Assembly: GCA_037974665.1 (NCBI GenBank)
Contig: CM075773.1
Location: 46,330,080-46,394,079, forward strand
Direction of reading: 5' to 3'
Source of the DNA: Ehretia macrophylla
Taxonomy: Eukaryota > Streptophyta > Magnoliopsida > Boraginales > Ehretiaceae
Length of the DNA stretch: 64,000 nt
Part shown: positions 43,947-56,573 of the stretch, piece by piece
Numbering within the stretch: the stretch's first letter is position 1
Layout of the letters: each line of letters begins with the position of its first letter
Translations under genes and position numbers: made by a program
The notes under the pieces: generated by a model
Seen by the model: only the letters and a program-made list of their open reading frames with translations
Told to the model about the DNA's origin: nothing
Databases searched by the model: none

Positions 43947-46900
43947 TGTAATGCCCCGAACCCAACCCCACGCTAATAGTAAGGCTCGGACCCGTCACTC
44001 GGACAGAGTCTCCTCTGTACCAAGGACAAAACTGTTACCTGAAAACATTCACTCAAGACATCTGAACTAAAAGCAACAACTTATCAACAATAACTCCAAA
44101 GCCAAAACACAATCACAAGGCCATCCGAGCCTTGGAGCAACAATATTCTACTAAAGCACACAAGCATGCGAGATAATTTGGTTTTAGTCATAAGTAAATA
44201 AATACAATAAAATTCTAAGTCCCATATGAAGATCAACAAACACTCCAAGCATGCAAGAGAACATAAAGTTTAATATCCATTATTACAAACCATCAACTTT
44301 CTTTAACATTCTAGTACACATCTACTAGACATATATACAAGACTCCAAAGTCTCAAAATACATTAATAGTAAGAACTCCACGCAAGACGCACATAAAATC
44401 CACCTCAGCACACAAAGTCACGGATTCTGATCTACGTGAACTTCTTCCTCTTCTTCTACTTCTAATAGCTGGGGATTCACCTCAGCTTCTCCTGAAACAT
44501 TTCAAATGACGAGTGAGCAACAAAGTTGCCCAGCGAGGAGGTGATGCAACATGCCAACGTGCAATATGATATGCAACACAAGTAAACATATACAAGCCAC
44601 ATAAACTAATAAAACAATAACCCAAGCAATTAATCACTTCTAAAACGACACGATTCGACTTCCAAGTCTTCATCCACGACCCCCGAACCACCAGCATCAC
44701 GAATATGCCGGTAACCCCCAAACACCACAATTGGGATACTCCGGATGTATCCCGATCCTACGACCCTTTCTCCCGAGGTAGGTCCATGCCCAGCATGTAA
44801 CGCCCCGATTCCTCACGGAACCGGGACTTCTATTAACCATGCTATTCTCACCCAATTCCAACCCGGACTCAAAATTTTAGGAGAAAACAGACGGAGTCTC
44901 CCCTGTTTATAGGACTAAACTGTTACCTGCAAATAGCCACTCAAGACTTTTGAACTATAACAACAACTTATCTACTAATGTCTCCAAAGCTAAAACACAA
45001 TCACAAGGCCATCCGAGCCTTGGAGCAACAACATTCTACTTAAGCACACAAGCATGCGAGATAGTTGGTTTAGCCATAAGTAGTTAAGTACAATAAAATT
45101 CTAAGTTCCATATGAAGATCAACAACCACTCCAAGCATGCAAAAGAAATTAAAGTCTAGAATTCATTATTACAATCCAACAACTTTCTTTAACATTCTAG
45201 TCCACAGCTATTAGACATATACACAAGACCCCAAGGTCTCAAAATACAATATTAACAAGAACTCCATGCAAGAAGCACATAAAATCCACCTCAGCACACA
45301 AAGTCACTGATTCTGATCTACGTGAACTTCCTCTTCTTCTATCAGCTGGGGATTCACCTCAACTTCACCTGAAACATATTAAATGAGGAATGAGCAACAA
45401 TGTTGCCCAGAGAGGGAGGTGATGCAACATGTCAACGTGCAATATAGTATGCAAACCCAAGAAAACATATATAATCCACATAAACCAACAAGACAATAAG
45501 CCAAGCAATTAATCACTTTAAAAAGGATACGGTTCCACTTCCAAGTCTTCATTCACGAGCCACGAACCACGAGCATCACGAACATGCCGGCAAACCCCAA
45601 ACACCAACAATTGGGATACTCCGGATGGATCCCGACCCTACGACCCCTTCTCCCGAGGGAGGTCCAGGCCCAGCAGGTGAACCACGACTCTGGGATAGTG
45701 GAGTATGCCTCAGCGAGAAAGGGAATAGGCACCATGGTAGTCGAGGGAGCACGGCAAGCCCGATGCCGCCCGTGTTTCTCGACGCTACCATGTCCGATAA
45801 AGGTTGCGCAACCCAATACAAGTCACAAACAATCAATATAACACATAACACGTAAGAGGGACGACAAAGTAGGCCGCCCTCACATATATGCACGATAAAA
45901 GTTCATATAAGCACGATAAAAGTTCATATAAGCACGATATTAACTAATAGATGCCAAAAGAAGCAATCAACCCAATTAATTCCAATAATCTACTCAAATA
46001 ACTTAAATACATCCTAAATATTCAATGCAAGGCATTACTAACACACAACAAGTTCCAATTGCAACTAAAAAAGGCTGAAAACTTCTTTTCCCCTTTCTTT
46101 AACCGAGCTTCCTTTCTCCTAAGCATGGTTCGAGATTTCCAATCATACCCTAGTCTTTCTATATTCCTAATTAAGCTCAAAGGTACCCTTTAAAGTCACT
46201 AAAACTCATTTTTGAAGCAAAAGTTTAGGAAGGCCCCGAACGGTTTTGAACTATAGCCATACTAACCGAACCCCAATTTCGCGAAACGAAAGCACCAAAG
46301 GTGCTTCCTTAGCTCAAGGATACCCAAATCGATGCCCAAATTTGCCCGGATTGCTTAACGTATAAAACCCCCTTTTTAAAGTAAGCTTATTATGCAATTA
46401 AGTTCAAATTCGAGTGTTTCAACCTAACGTGGCTTTTCAACTAACTTCCCTAAGGTCTAGAGCACCTAATTGAGGCATCAATTCAAGCCAATTTGCAAAT
46501 TTTCTCAAAACCCTAGTTCTAAGCACTATTCATCATCTCTTTGATCAAATTCAACATTCAACCATTAACTATGTTATCAAACCTCAAAAATTAGCTCTAG
46601 AGACCTTAAATAACTCATAGGAAGCATTCATAACAAGTTATATAGCTATAATTGACAAATCAATAAAATTGAACATATGCACATAAACTTTAAAATCAAA
46701 AAAATGAGACTCCCTCACAATTTTGAAGATGGAGAAGCTTTGTTGAAGATCCTAAGTTGCTCAAAACCTTCCCAAGATCAAGCTAGGAGCTCAAAGTGCA
46801 AGAATGTTGAAGCAAAATCTCCTCTTTTCTCTCCTATAGCTGGTCGGCCAAATGGAGGGACTTGGAGGTCATTTTTTGTTTTGTTTTGATGACTAAAATG

Positions 46901-48910
46901 TTATGTGATGTTAAGCTTGTTTTATGTATGTGTATGTGTTATTAAATGGGGTCAAATTCCATTAAAAACTTAGTCAAACTAGGCCAAAATGCAATTTCAA
47001 TTATTTTTAGTTGCAACTAGTACTATTCTTACGTAACACTATTCAATTATCACGGAAAACATTTTCCAAACGCACACTCCTAAGCTCGAAAGTTCAAAAC
47101 GAAAATTTCTTGGTTCCTTTTAAATGTCAGGTGACCTAGGAAAAATATAATATCAAACTTTTGAAACAGTCAAAAATATTATGAATAGTAACCCCTAATA
47201 AAAATAATTAAGCAAGAAAGATGATGCACGTAGAAATGCGCACATAGGTATGCAACAGTTATAAATAAATTTATGGTGAAATTCTCGGGTGTCACACAGC
47301 AGGTGAACCACGCCTCTGGGGTAGTGGAGTATGCCTCAGCGAGAAAGGGAATAGGCACAATGGTAGTCGAGGGAGCACGGCAAGCCCGACGCCGCCCGTG
47401 TTTCTCGACGCTACCATGTCTCCTATAGGTTGCGCAACCCAATACAAGTGACAAACAATCAATATAACACATAACACGTAAGAGGGACGACAAAGTAGGC
47501 CGCCCTCACATATATGCACGATAAAAGTTCATATAAGCACGATATTAGCTTTAAAATACCAAAAGTAGCAATCAACACAACTAATTCCAATAATCTACTC
47601 AAATAACTTAAATACAACCTAAATATTCAATGCAAGGCATTACTAACACACAACAAGTTCTAAATCCAACTAAAATGGCTAAACATCACATTTCCCTTTT
47701 CTTTAACCGAGCTTTCTTTCTCTTAAGCATGGTTCGAGATTCCCAATCATGCCCTAGTCTTTCTATATTCCTAATTAAGCTCAAAGGTGCCTTTTAAAGT
47801 CACTAAAACTCATTTTTGAAGCAAAAGTTCGGGAAAGCCCCGAACGGATTTGAACTACAACTATACTAACCAAATCTCATTTTCGCGAAACGAAAGCACC
47901 AAATGTGCTTCCTTAGCTCAAGGATACCCAAATCAATGCCCAAACTTACCCGGATTGCTTAACGTATAAAACCCCCTTTTTAAAGTAAGCTAATTATGCA
48001 ATTAAGTTCAAACTCGAGTGATTCAACCTAACGTGGCTTTTTAATTAACTTCCCTAGGGTCTAGAGCACCTAATTGATGCATCAATTCAAGCCAATTAGT
48101 AAATTTCCTCAAAACCCTAATTCTAGGCACTATTCATCACCTCTTTGATCAATCTCAACATTCAACAATTAACTATGTTATCAAACCTCAAAAGTTTACT
48201 CTATAGGCATCAAATAACTCATAGAAAGCATTCATAACAAGTTTTATAGCTAATATCAACAAATCAATAAAATTCAATATATGCACATAAACTTTAAAAA
48301 CAAATAAATGCACCTCCCTCACAATTTTGAAGATGAAGAAGCTTGTTGAAGACTCTAGGTTGCTCAAAACCCCTCCCAAGATGAATCTAGAAGCTCAAAA
48401 TGCAAGATTGTTGAAGCAAGAATCTCATTTTTTCTCCTAAAGCTAGTCGGCCAAGTGAGAGGACTTGGATGGCATTTTTGCAATTGTTTTTATGACTAAT
48501 ATGTATTATGGCTTTTAATTTCATGAGTTAGTTAATTTATATATTGTATATAATTAATATTCTAAGCTATGTAGCCTCAAATATTGATCAATTAAAACTA
48601 ATTGTAATTACAAATGCTTTTAATTAAAACTAGCACTATTCTAACGTAACACTATTCAATGGTCACAAAAACATTTTTTCAAACGCACACTCCTAAGCTC
48701 GAAAGTTCAAAACGAAAATTTCTTGGTTCCTTTTAAATGTCGAGTGACCTAGTAAAAATTTAAAATCAAGCTTTCGAAACAGTCAAAAATATTATGAATA
48801 GTAACCCACAATAAAATCAATTAAGCAAGAAAAATGATGCACGTAGAAATGCGCACATAGGTATGCAACGATTATAAATAAATTCTATGGTGAAATTCTC
48901 GAGTGTCACA
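43947..48910 (-). repeat. Chromovirus 5' LTR (right), split by a nested solo LTR
   Basis: Two pieces, 43947-44795 and 47302-48910, sum to 2458 bp, exactly the length of the 3' LTR. They differ from it by a few per cent by eye. The LTR ORF reads across the split: its first part is at 47302-47519 and the remainder continues open below 44795. Confidence 0.95.
44796..47296 (-). mobile_element. Nested solo LTR, divergent chromovirus subfamily
   Basis: 2501 bp, starting TGTAACGCCCCGATTCC and ending GGGTGTCACA on the plus strand, flanked by TSD CAGCA (44791-44795, 47297-47301). It is related to the surrounding LTR but with distinct ends and many differences, so it came from another family member that later lost its interior. 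The LTR ORF (45576-45893, minus, 105 codons) and the dyads (46270-46305) are retained. Confidence 0.95.
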
Positions 48911-49034
48911 CCACGTCGTCGCCAATTGGCAACAATTTGTTGACGACATCATATGCGATCTTCAAAAGTGACCATATGGTGACTATTTGGTGATAACTAA
49001 TGATATGTTGTCTCCATGCCGTCCCCACGTAATT
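48911..49034 (+). mobile_element. Right part of the CACTA-like fragment split by the chromovirus
   Basis: Starts with the second TSD copy CCACG and continues the GTCGCC/TGGTGAC motif series of 36327-36481, with CCGTCCCCACG repeated near 49020 as at 36471. Confidence 0.5.
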
Positions 49035-50358
49035 AATTAATTGGGTAATTTATCGAAATAATTCTAGATCTTTATATTTTTTGATATTTAAGTCTACTAT
49101 CTTTTATTTTGAACAAAATGATTATTCATATTTCATTTTGGCGACAATTGTTAGTTTTTGGAGCAAAATCTATTAAAAAATAACGTTAGTGAACACGTGG
49201 ATAACACGTGACCGCAAAATGCATAAACTTTAGTGTTCTTCTATTTCAAGATATTATATTCCTACCGACTAACGTTTATACAGTGAATGGTGGAAATCAA
49301 TGGAGTATATACATGGAAACAGTTCTGTTTAGAAGCTTGGAGAAAATATTTATATGCGGGAGTATCAACGATTAGCATTTTGTCATTGAATATGCGGGAG
49401 CAAAAGTTGTCGAATCTATGTGCCTAAACCTTTCCTGATTGATGGGAAGCCCTCTGTATATGCGCCATCAAAGTCATGCATGTCGGGCCCCTTTGGACAT
49501 CTAACAAGGTATTCTTTGAAATAAATAAATGTAAAGTTTGTAGTAATTAAATTATCACCTAGAAAAATAGGATCCGGATTAAGAATAAGAAAGTTTAAAT
49601 TATTAAAGAATAGTTTATTATATTATTTATTATTTCTAAATATATACATGAGAGATTCATTTTCTCTTTTTATCCTTACATATCGGTCAGTTTCAATATT
49701 TCTAAATGAATGAGGATGAGAGTTGATAATATATTGAATTACCATATCATCTAAAATGTTAAACTATTATACATGAATTTAGTATATTATTTTTTTTTTT
49801 AACTATTTGTTCTAACCTTTTGCTAATTATTATAAGTGCACCTTTCTACGAGTTTATAGTATGTGCAATCAATTAACAATGCATCTACATGGATAATAGA
49901 ACTCCAAATGGAAAACATAAAAAGACACAAGTATATGCTTAAATATATCAAGTCTATCATGCTAAAACTCCTTGCGCCTTAAATTGTCTATCTAAAGATC
50001 AATCACGATAAACTCTACACTTCTTTTTTAGTTTATTTTTATTTTTTGTCAGAAAGCTCTTGCACCCATTTTTGCCAATTTAAAGAATAAAGATCATTAA
50101 TTAATATTAAAACTGCCCAAGCACTAATTCCTAGCATCATAATTAAATGGCTTTTGTTAACTATCTTAGGTCACGCTCAAGAATGATAATCAGATGTATT
50201 ACTGCGTTTAAGCATGTGGACTCTAGCATGTTTGGAGTTTAAATTATTTCCTTCATAACACGATCCAGCCCGTTTTAGTAGTGGGGCATGCTATCTGTTT
50301 TCAATCGATCATGTGGGCTCTACGTACAGGAGTTTTCATTGACGATATTGCAACTATA
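49035..50358. other. Non-coding; includes a paralogous empty site of copia-1 (49850-49990)
   Basis: AT-rich, no supported gene. Bases 49850-49930 resemble the left flank of copia-1 (51170-51238) and 49935-49985 resemble its right flank (55946-55995), joined without an insertion. Confidence 0.6.
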
Positions 50359-50458
50359 ATGTATTGTGAGTCTTGATGGAGCCTTGTAAATTCTTTTGAG
50401 TTTGGACTTAATGAAAATTTTTTCTTTTCCAGCAAAAAAAAAAAAATGTATTGTGAGT
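50359..50458 (+). mobile_element. 74-bp LINE tail insertion with 13-bp TSD
   Basis: Insert 50372-50445 ending in poly-A, bracketed by perfect ATGTATTGTGAGT (50359-50371, 50446-50458). The body has no coding content. It ends in the TTTCCAGC-poly-A form seen in local LINE tails. It is an extreme 5' truncation and lies within or beside the 50459-50851 LINE tail. Confidence 0.85.
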
Positions 50459-50851
50459 TGGCTTCTCAGGCGGAGGAATGCACTAGCTTGTCAATCAGCA
50501 TGTGCGATGGTTGCATCTTGTGGTCTTCCACAGTGTGTTATAGAGTCTGATGCTTGTACAATCATCAAACCTCTTTTGGAAATTCACGATTCTGATTGGA
50601 GGATTTTCTACAGTATTTAGAACTCTCTTATCTCTTATCTTCTAATTATCCCGACCATACGTTCGCGACTTGCCAACTATGTGGCTAATTGAATTGATAT
50701 GGCAATTAGGATAGGTTCTGTTTAATTCTTCCAAGGGGATTGTAATTTTTCCTTGGATCTATATTGATTGTAACAATTAGATGATTAATCTTTGGGCAAT
50801 GGCTAGTGCTTGTGTTAATAAAGTTTTCTTTCCGACCAAAAAAAAAAAAAA
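50459..50851 (+). pseudogene. LINE 3' tail with RNase H-like remnant
   Basis: Open from about 50459 to 50620, with ALACQSACAMVASCGLP and VIESDACTIIKPLLE, the Glu/Asp core of RVT_3-type RNase H. LANYVAN is readable further on, past a stop. Poly-A at 50838-50851. The 5' end is truncated and its TSD is not identified. Confidence 0.75.
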
Positions 50852-51233
50852 GTACGTGCTTATGGAAGCAATAATGTTTTACCTTTTTCATTTCATTAAA
50901 TATGAAAAGACAAACATGCAATTAAAACTAAACAGGTAACTTGCCCATTCAAAATTTGTGGAGATGGAAGGGATTGGGAAGTGAAAGGGGAAATTTATTA
51001 GTTTATCCAGAAGAAGAAGCCAAGATTGCTTGGTTAATTGTAGACGAAATACGATATTCTTTAAACAACTAAACAAATCAATTTTTTGTCTAATCTTTGC
51101 TTATTATTAGTAAACCTATCTACTTCTTCGTCTGTTCATTAAAACAACATACCCTGCAATTCACTTTTACTAGTACGTTGCACTCTATTAACAATGACGC
51201 TAAATAGATGATAGAACTTCAAAAGGAAAATAG
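50852..51233. other. Non-coding left flank of copia-1 (B)
   Basis: No supported gene. The last ~70 bp resemble 49850-49930. Confidence 0.65.
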
Positions 51234-51238
51234 ATAAC

Positions 51239-51400
51239 TGTTAGAAGATCTTATCAATCAGCAGATTTGACTTCCCTTAATCATGGGATCAGATTTCTGT
51301 ATAGTATAAATGCTTGTAATATATTGCAGAGAAGATACACAAAAGAAAGAGAAGAAGTTTTCTCTCCCAATTCTTCTTGCTGTCAATCCTAAATTTAACA
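51239..51400 (+). repeat. copia-1 (B) 5' LTR, 80 bp shorter than the 3' LTR
   Basis: 162 bp, TGTTAGAAGATC to TTTAACA. An 80-bp block present in the 3' LTRs is missing between two TGTA motifs. The TATA-like TATAAATG is retained. Confidence 0.9.
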
Positions 51401-51488
51401 TAGTATTAGAGCACCGTTTCTGGTGACTCTGCATACCTCACTGCTTCCGCAACAATCATACACAAACAAAAATAATAACTTCGCTATC

Positions 51489-52222
51489 ATGAGTGACCCC
51501 AAACAATCGACTGAGACTTCATCAGAAGTCTCGGACCCCTTTACCTTGCATCACTCAAATCAACCAGGAAACATTCTGGTTTCAAAGGTTCTTGTATGCG
51601 ACAACTCGGATTTGTTAATGGAACCATTGAAGCCCCATCTGAAACCGACAAGACATATGCATCATGGCAGAGATGCAATGATATGGTTCTTGCCTGGATT
51701 TTGAACTCCGTTCATGGAGACATTGTAAATAGTGTTTCCTATTACACAACAGCGGCAGAGGTTTGGACAGATCTTCGAGACCGTTATTCACAAGGCAATG
51801 ATGCACGAATCTTCCAACTCAAACGCGAAATTGTTGAGCTTCGACATGGTCAACAATCCATCGCTATTTACTATACCAGGATGAAAGCTTTTTTGGATGA
51901 ATTGTCATCATACAATGATGCCGCCACCTGCACATGTGGAGGACTCAAGAAAATACTTAATGGGGTTGAGTAATACCTACTCCGCAGTCCGCAGACAAAT
52001 CCTATTGATGCAGCCTCTTCCGGACACACGAAAGACGTATTCTCTTGTGCTTCAGCAAGAGAAACAAATGGAGGTTTCTCTCAATCACACCAATACAAGT
52101 TCATATGCCATGAAGGTGGCGTACAAGGAGGAATTTGCTTCCAATAACTCACAGTCCCAGAAGGAAAAGCTGCCACTTCACTGCTCGCATTGTGACCAGG
52201 ATTATCATACTATTGACAGATG
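51489..52222 (+). pseudogene. copia-1 (B) gag
   Basis: Likely start MSDPKQSTETSSEV at 51489. It is followed by FTLHHSNQPGNILVSK, a characteristic copia gag start. A frameshift or small deletion then leads to LGFVNGTIEAPSETDKTY and MVLAWILNSVHGDIVNSV in another frame, and a second shift leads to MGLSNTYSAVRRQILLM. The zinc knuckle CSHCDQDYHTIDRC is at 52182-52223. Confidence 0.9.
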
Positions 52223-53042
52223 CTACTATCTCCATGGCTTTCCACCTGGTCATAAGTTTCATGGCAAAAATGTGAAACCCCAAAACAAGCGAAGACGTGC
52301 TGCAAACCATGCTAAAGCTGATGTCGAAAACTCCAAAGGTCCCAACCCAGGTCAAAATGATGGCCCAACATTCACCCAAGAAGAATACAATCAAATCATG
52401 GCAATGCTAAAGAGGAACAATGGTAACCCACAACACCTTGCTAATATCACAGGTATTATCACACACACCTCTAACATGTCACAAGTTGCCTCTCACTCGA
52501 CTCTATATTGGATCATTGATAGCAGGGCGACTGACCATATAGTGTCCACACCACACTTGCTTGACAAAGAAACACCATGTGTTTCAAATTCAGTTCAAAT
52601 GCCAACTGGTAGCCAAACACATATAGACTCTATCGGTTCTGTCAAAGTCACTTCTAATATTACACTTGATGAAGTTCTCCATGTGTCAAAGTTTAAAGTC
52701 AATTTACTCTAAGTGAGCAAACTTACTCACGCATTAGAATGCTTAGTGATATTCTTTTCGGATTTTTGTGTCATACAAGACGTACGTACGAGGAGAATGA
52801 TTGGTCTGGGCAGACAATTTAATGGGCTCTATTACTTGGCGTCGGACCAAAATCCTAAACTTCCCAACCATGTCAGCTGCCACACAAATCTTTGGCACCA
52901 AAGATTAGGACACCCTTCCCATGGTCCTTTACACGTATTGACCAAGAATGTTCCAGCAATTATGTTTGATTCACATCATGTTTGTGATATTTGTCCACTT
53001 ACTAAGCAAACTAGATTATCGTTTCCCTTAAGTTCTATTTAA
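52223..53042 (+). pseudogene. copia-1 (B) protease and GAG-pre-integrase
   Basis: Protease site DSRATDH (Gly to Arg). A private TAA at 52710-52712 (LL*VSKL) is absent from copy A. GAG-pre-integrase contains LWHQRLGHPSHG and CDICPLTKQTRL, ending at the shared TAA (53040-53042). Confidence 0.9.
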
Positions 53043-54280
53043 TCTACTACACCTTTTGATTTAATTCATTGTGACATTTGGGGGCCTCATCAAGTCAATT
53101 CCCACTCCGGGGCTCGTTATTTTTTGACAATCGTTGATGATTTTAGTCGATACACTTGGATTCACCTTATACGTTTTAAATCTAAAACACAAGAATTATT
53201 ACGCTCTTTTGTCTCTTGGGTGCAAACACAATTTAATTGTACAATCAAAGCACTTCGTGCTGATAATGGCACTGAATTCACTTCTATGCATCTGTTTTTT
53301 TGAAAGCAAGGGCATTTCTTTTCAAACTTCTTTGTCCATCAACACCCCCAACAAAATAGAGTTGTTTAACGGAAACATCGTCATCTTTTGAATGTGGGTC
53401 GAGCTTTGTATTTTCGAGCAAATTTACCTTTAACATTTTGGGGGGATGGCATCCAAACTACTTGTTATTTGATCAATCGTTTGCCCATGCCATTACTTGG
53501 CAAGATTTCTCCTTATGAATTATTGCATAATAAATCTCCTGATTATTCTCATCTTAAAGTTTTTGGTTGTTTGTGTTATGCAACAAATTTGATGCCCATT
53601 CATAAGTTTGATCAACGTGCTCGACGATGCATTTTTGTTGGGTATCCCTTGGGTCAAAAGGCTATCATGCCTATGATCTTACTACTCACAAATTTTTTAC
53701 CACTCATGATGTTGTATTTCACGAACACATTTTTCCGTATTCTACCAATCCACCCAATTACCAAGATGATACCCCTATCTTACCCTTACCATTCGCCCAC
53801 CATGACAATCTCCCAGAGCCTTTACCAGATACACCAACCACCCCACAGCTCACGGCATCTCCTAATGTCCCTGACGATCCTTCCTCCATAAACCCTTCTA
53901 CCACCACACATATTCTTACAATCATAGAAAATCCTTCGCCCCAACCCACAATTTCTCCACCACATCCACCGCGTCAATTTGGTCGTATTACCAAGCCATC
54001 CGTTCGCCTACATGATTATCATGTTTGTCATGCTCAACATCTTGCTCCCGGCGCCTCATCCTCCACGTCCGGCACAAGGTATCCTCTTTCTCACTATGTA
54101 TCCTATGCACATCTTTCGTCATCTCATCGATCTTTTGCTTGCCAAATTTCTACCACTGTGGAACCTAACACCTTTGAACAAGCTAACCAAGATCCTCAGT
54201 GGCGAACTGCCATGGCTTCCGAGCTCCAACCTCTTGATGAGAACCACACATGGACACTTACCACTCTACCACCTGGACAT
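53043..54280 (+). pseudogene. copia-1 (B) integrase and linker
   Basis: In one frame after the shared TAA: HCDIWGPH, FSRYTWIHL and RADNGTEF (first two catalytic acids), then a TGA. The third catalytic Glu codon is TAA here (VV*RKHRHL) although copy A keeps GAA. WGDGIQTTCYLINRLPMP and VFGCLCYATNLMP follow. A one-base deletion in the GQK run shifts frame before the Pro/Ser/Thr-rich linker. Confidence 0.9.
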
Positions 54281-55703
54281 CGTCCAATCGGCTGCAAATG
54301 GGTCTATAAAATAATGTATAATTCCGATGGCACCATCGAATGTTACAAGGCTCGTCTCGTTGCAAAAAGATTTATTCAACAAGAGGGTATTGATTACAAG
54401 GAGACCTTTGCCCCTGTTGCTAAGTTGATCACGGTGCGATGCCTCCTTGCCATCGCCTCTGTTCGTAATTGGTCCTTTTACCAAATGGACGTTCAAAATG
54501 TCTTTCTTCATGGGGAATTATCTGAAGAAGTTTACATGCAACTGCCACCTAGGTTTCGTCGACAGGGGAAGTATAATGTATGTCGCCTCAACAAGTCCTT
54601 ATATGGACTTAAACAGGCCTCTCACAGCTGGTTTCACAAGTTTGCCAATGCCATTTGTCAAGCGGGCTATCGACAATGTAAGGCAGACTATTCCTTGTTT
54701 ACTAAAGTGCATGGGAATTCGTTTACGGTGGTACTTATCTACGTTGATGACATGATTCTCGCATGAAATAATGATGATGCTATACTTGACTTCAAGCAAT
54801 TTCTTCACAGCCATTTTCGAATAAAAGATCTTGGCAAGCTAAAGTATTTTCTCGGAGTGGAAGTTGCACGATCTGCATAAGGTATCTCCATTTCCTGATG
54901 AAAATACATGTTGGATATTCTCGATGAAGCTGGATTACTTGGTGCGATGCCAGCCAAATTTCCCATGGAAGAGAATTTAAAATTATCCCCCATAGATGGA
55001 GAAATCCTCAAGAATGTTTCTCAATATAGAAGACTCGTTGGTAAGCTTATTTATCTCACCATCACAAGGCCTGAGATTTCTTATGCAGTTCATGTCCTTA
55101 GCCAATATATGCAAGAACCGCAAAAACCACATCTTGAAGCGGTTCATTGCCTTCTACGATATTTAAAAGGAGCACCTGGCCAAGGTCTTGTTTTCCCTTC
55201 ACGAGGCAATACTGTCCTGAGAGGATACTGTGATGCAGACTGGGCTCGCTGCCCCATTACGAGGAAATCTGTCACTGGATATTGCATATTTCTTGGTAAT
55301 TCACTTGTATCATGGAAAACCAAGAAACAATCTATTGTTTCGCGATCTTCAGCTGAAGCGGAGTATCGTGCAATGGCTTCAGTCACATGTGAGCTCACTT
55401 GGATGAAATATTTACTTGCTGATCTTCGAGTTTACCATCCTAGACCAGCCAAGTTGTTTTGCGACAATCAAGCAGCCATCCATATAGCTGCAAATCTGGT
55501 ATTTCACGAGCGCACCAAACATATAGAGATCGATTGTCATGTTGTGCGTGAAAAGATTTAAACAAGGGTCATTGCAACAGCCTACGTTCCAACAAAACAA
55601 CAACTTGCCGATATCTTCACAAAGCCATTGGGACAAGCAATGTTTCGTTCCATCCTTAGCAAGCTAGGTGTAGCTGACATCCACACTCCAGCATGAGGGG
55701 GAG
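54281..55703 (+). pseudogene. copia-1 (B) reverse transcriptase and RNase H
   Basis: The RT lead-in GCKWVYKIMYNSDGTIE is intact here. Then KARLVAKRFIQQEGIDYKET, QMDVQNVFLHGEL, LNKSLYGLKQAS and YVDD (VLIYVDDMILA). TGA and TAA stops shared with copy A follow. The last frame (54908-55561, 217 codons) has RNase H motifs YCDADWARCPITRKSVTG, SRSSAEAEYRAMA, FCDNQAAIHIA and RTKHIEIDCHVVREKI, ending in TAA before ADIFTKPLG. Confidence 0.92.
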
Positions 55704-55945
55704 TATTAGAAGATCTCATCAATCAGTAGATTTGACTTCCCTTGATCATGGGATCAGATTTCTGTAATTATGTAAATTAATAAAATCGTGATTGGTTATT
55801 TAACTAGAATAGATTCCCCTTCATACCTAGAATAGACTTCTTTGTATAGTATAAATGCTTGTAATATATTGCAGAGAAGATACACAAAAGAAAGAGAAGA
55901 AGTTTTCTATTCCAATTCTTCTTGCTGTCAATCCTAGATTTAACA
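55704..55945 (+). repeat. copia-1 (B) 3' LTR
   Basis: 242 bp, matching 3495-3736 closely. Preceded by the polypurine tract CATGAGGGGGAG and followed by TSD ATAAC. Confidence 0.93.
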
Positions 55946-55950
55946 ATAAC

Positions 55951-56573
55951 GAGACAAATATTTGTTTAAATCAAGTCTATCATGCTAAAACTCTTTGCAC
56001 CATTTTTTATGTTTTTTTTTAACGTGAAAATTCTACTGGCAGAGTTCGACAACTGAGTTTTCTAGCAAAGTCCAACCATCAGCTTTTGGGTATTAATTTA
56101 TTAGGCTAATATAAAATTATTTTTTTTATATTTTGTCAATTCTAATTATATATAATATATGTGTCATGTCTTATATATGTAGACACACCCACAAATACAA
56201 TACGTATACATATATTTTTGGGTTTCGTGTTTCAAATTTTTTAAACGTTTAATACCAAAATCTATCGGATTACATATCAAGTGCTTTTCATAAAAACCAA
56301 CTATAGGGTAGATACTCATCAATTTCGTTATTGATCCAGAAAAACGTTAATAAATTGGTGTATTTTTTTAAAAAAAAATATACTCATATAGTTTAAAAAT
56401 AATATGTTTTAACTCTCACTGAGAAGAATTCTTGAATACGCTATATCTAAAGATTGAAAATTTTCTAATTTTGTTTTCTCTGTAAAACTTTTTACTGTTC
56501 ACATCCACAAAACAAGAAGCATGAAGACATTTTCCTATTAAAAAAAAAAAAGAAATATCGTGCCGTTCAAACC
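55951..56573. other. Non-coding flank of copia-1 (B)
   Basis: Corresponds to 3742-3879 joined to 4849-5331 of copy A. The junction near 56085 is at a TTTT shared by both deletion ends. No gene seen. Confidence 0.65.

Larger units (their letters stand above)
36482..48910 (-). mobile_element. Tekay/Del-type Ty3/gypsy chromovirus, full length, with nested solo LTR
   Basis: Minus-strand element with 2458-bp LTRs (36482-38939; 43947-44795 plus 47302-48910) and TSD CCACG (36477-36481, 48911-48915). Without the nested LTR it is about 9.9 kb. Gag, protease, RT, RNase H, integrase and a C-terminal chromodomain lie in one frame with five TAG stops. Integrase after RT marks Ty3/gypsy, and the chromodomain marks a chromovirus. 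Long LTRs and a single gag-pol frame fit the Tekay (Del) clade. Chromodomains are thought to steer integration to heterochromatin. Confidence 0.96.
51239..55945 (+). mobile_element. copia-1, copy B: complete but decayed Ty1/copia element
   Basis: 4707 bp from the 5' LTR (51239-51400, internally deleted) to the 3' LTR (55704-55945), with TSD ATAAC (51234-51238, 55946-55950). The PBS after the 5' LTR is degenerate (TAGTATTAGAGC). Same domain order as copy A. It is the reference for what copy A lost: the RT lead-in (WVYKIMYN) and DYSHL in integrase are present here. Confidence 0.95.
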
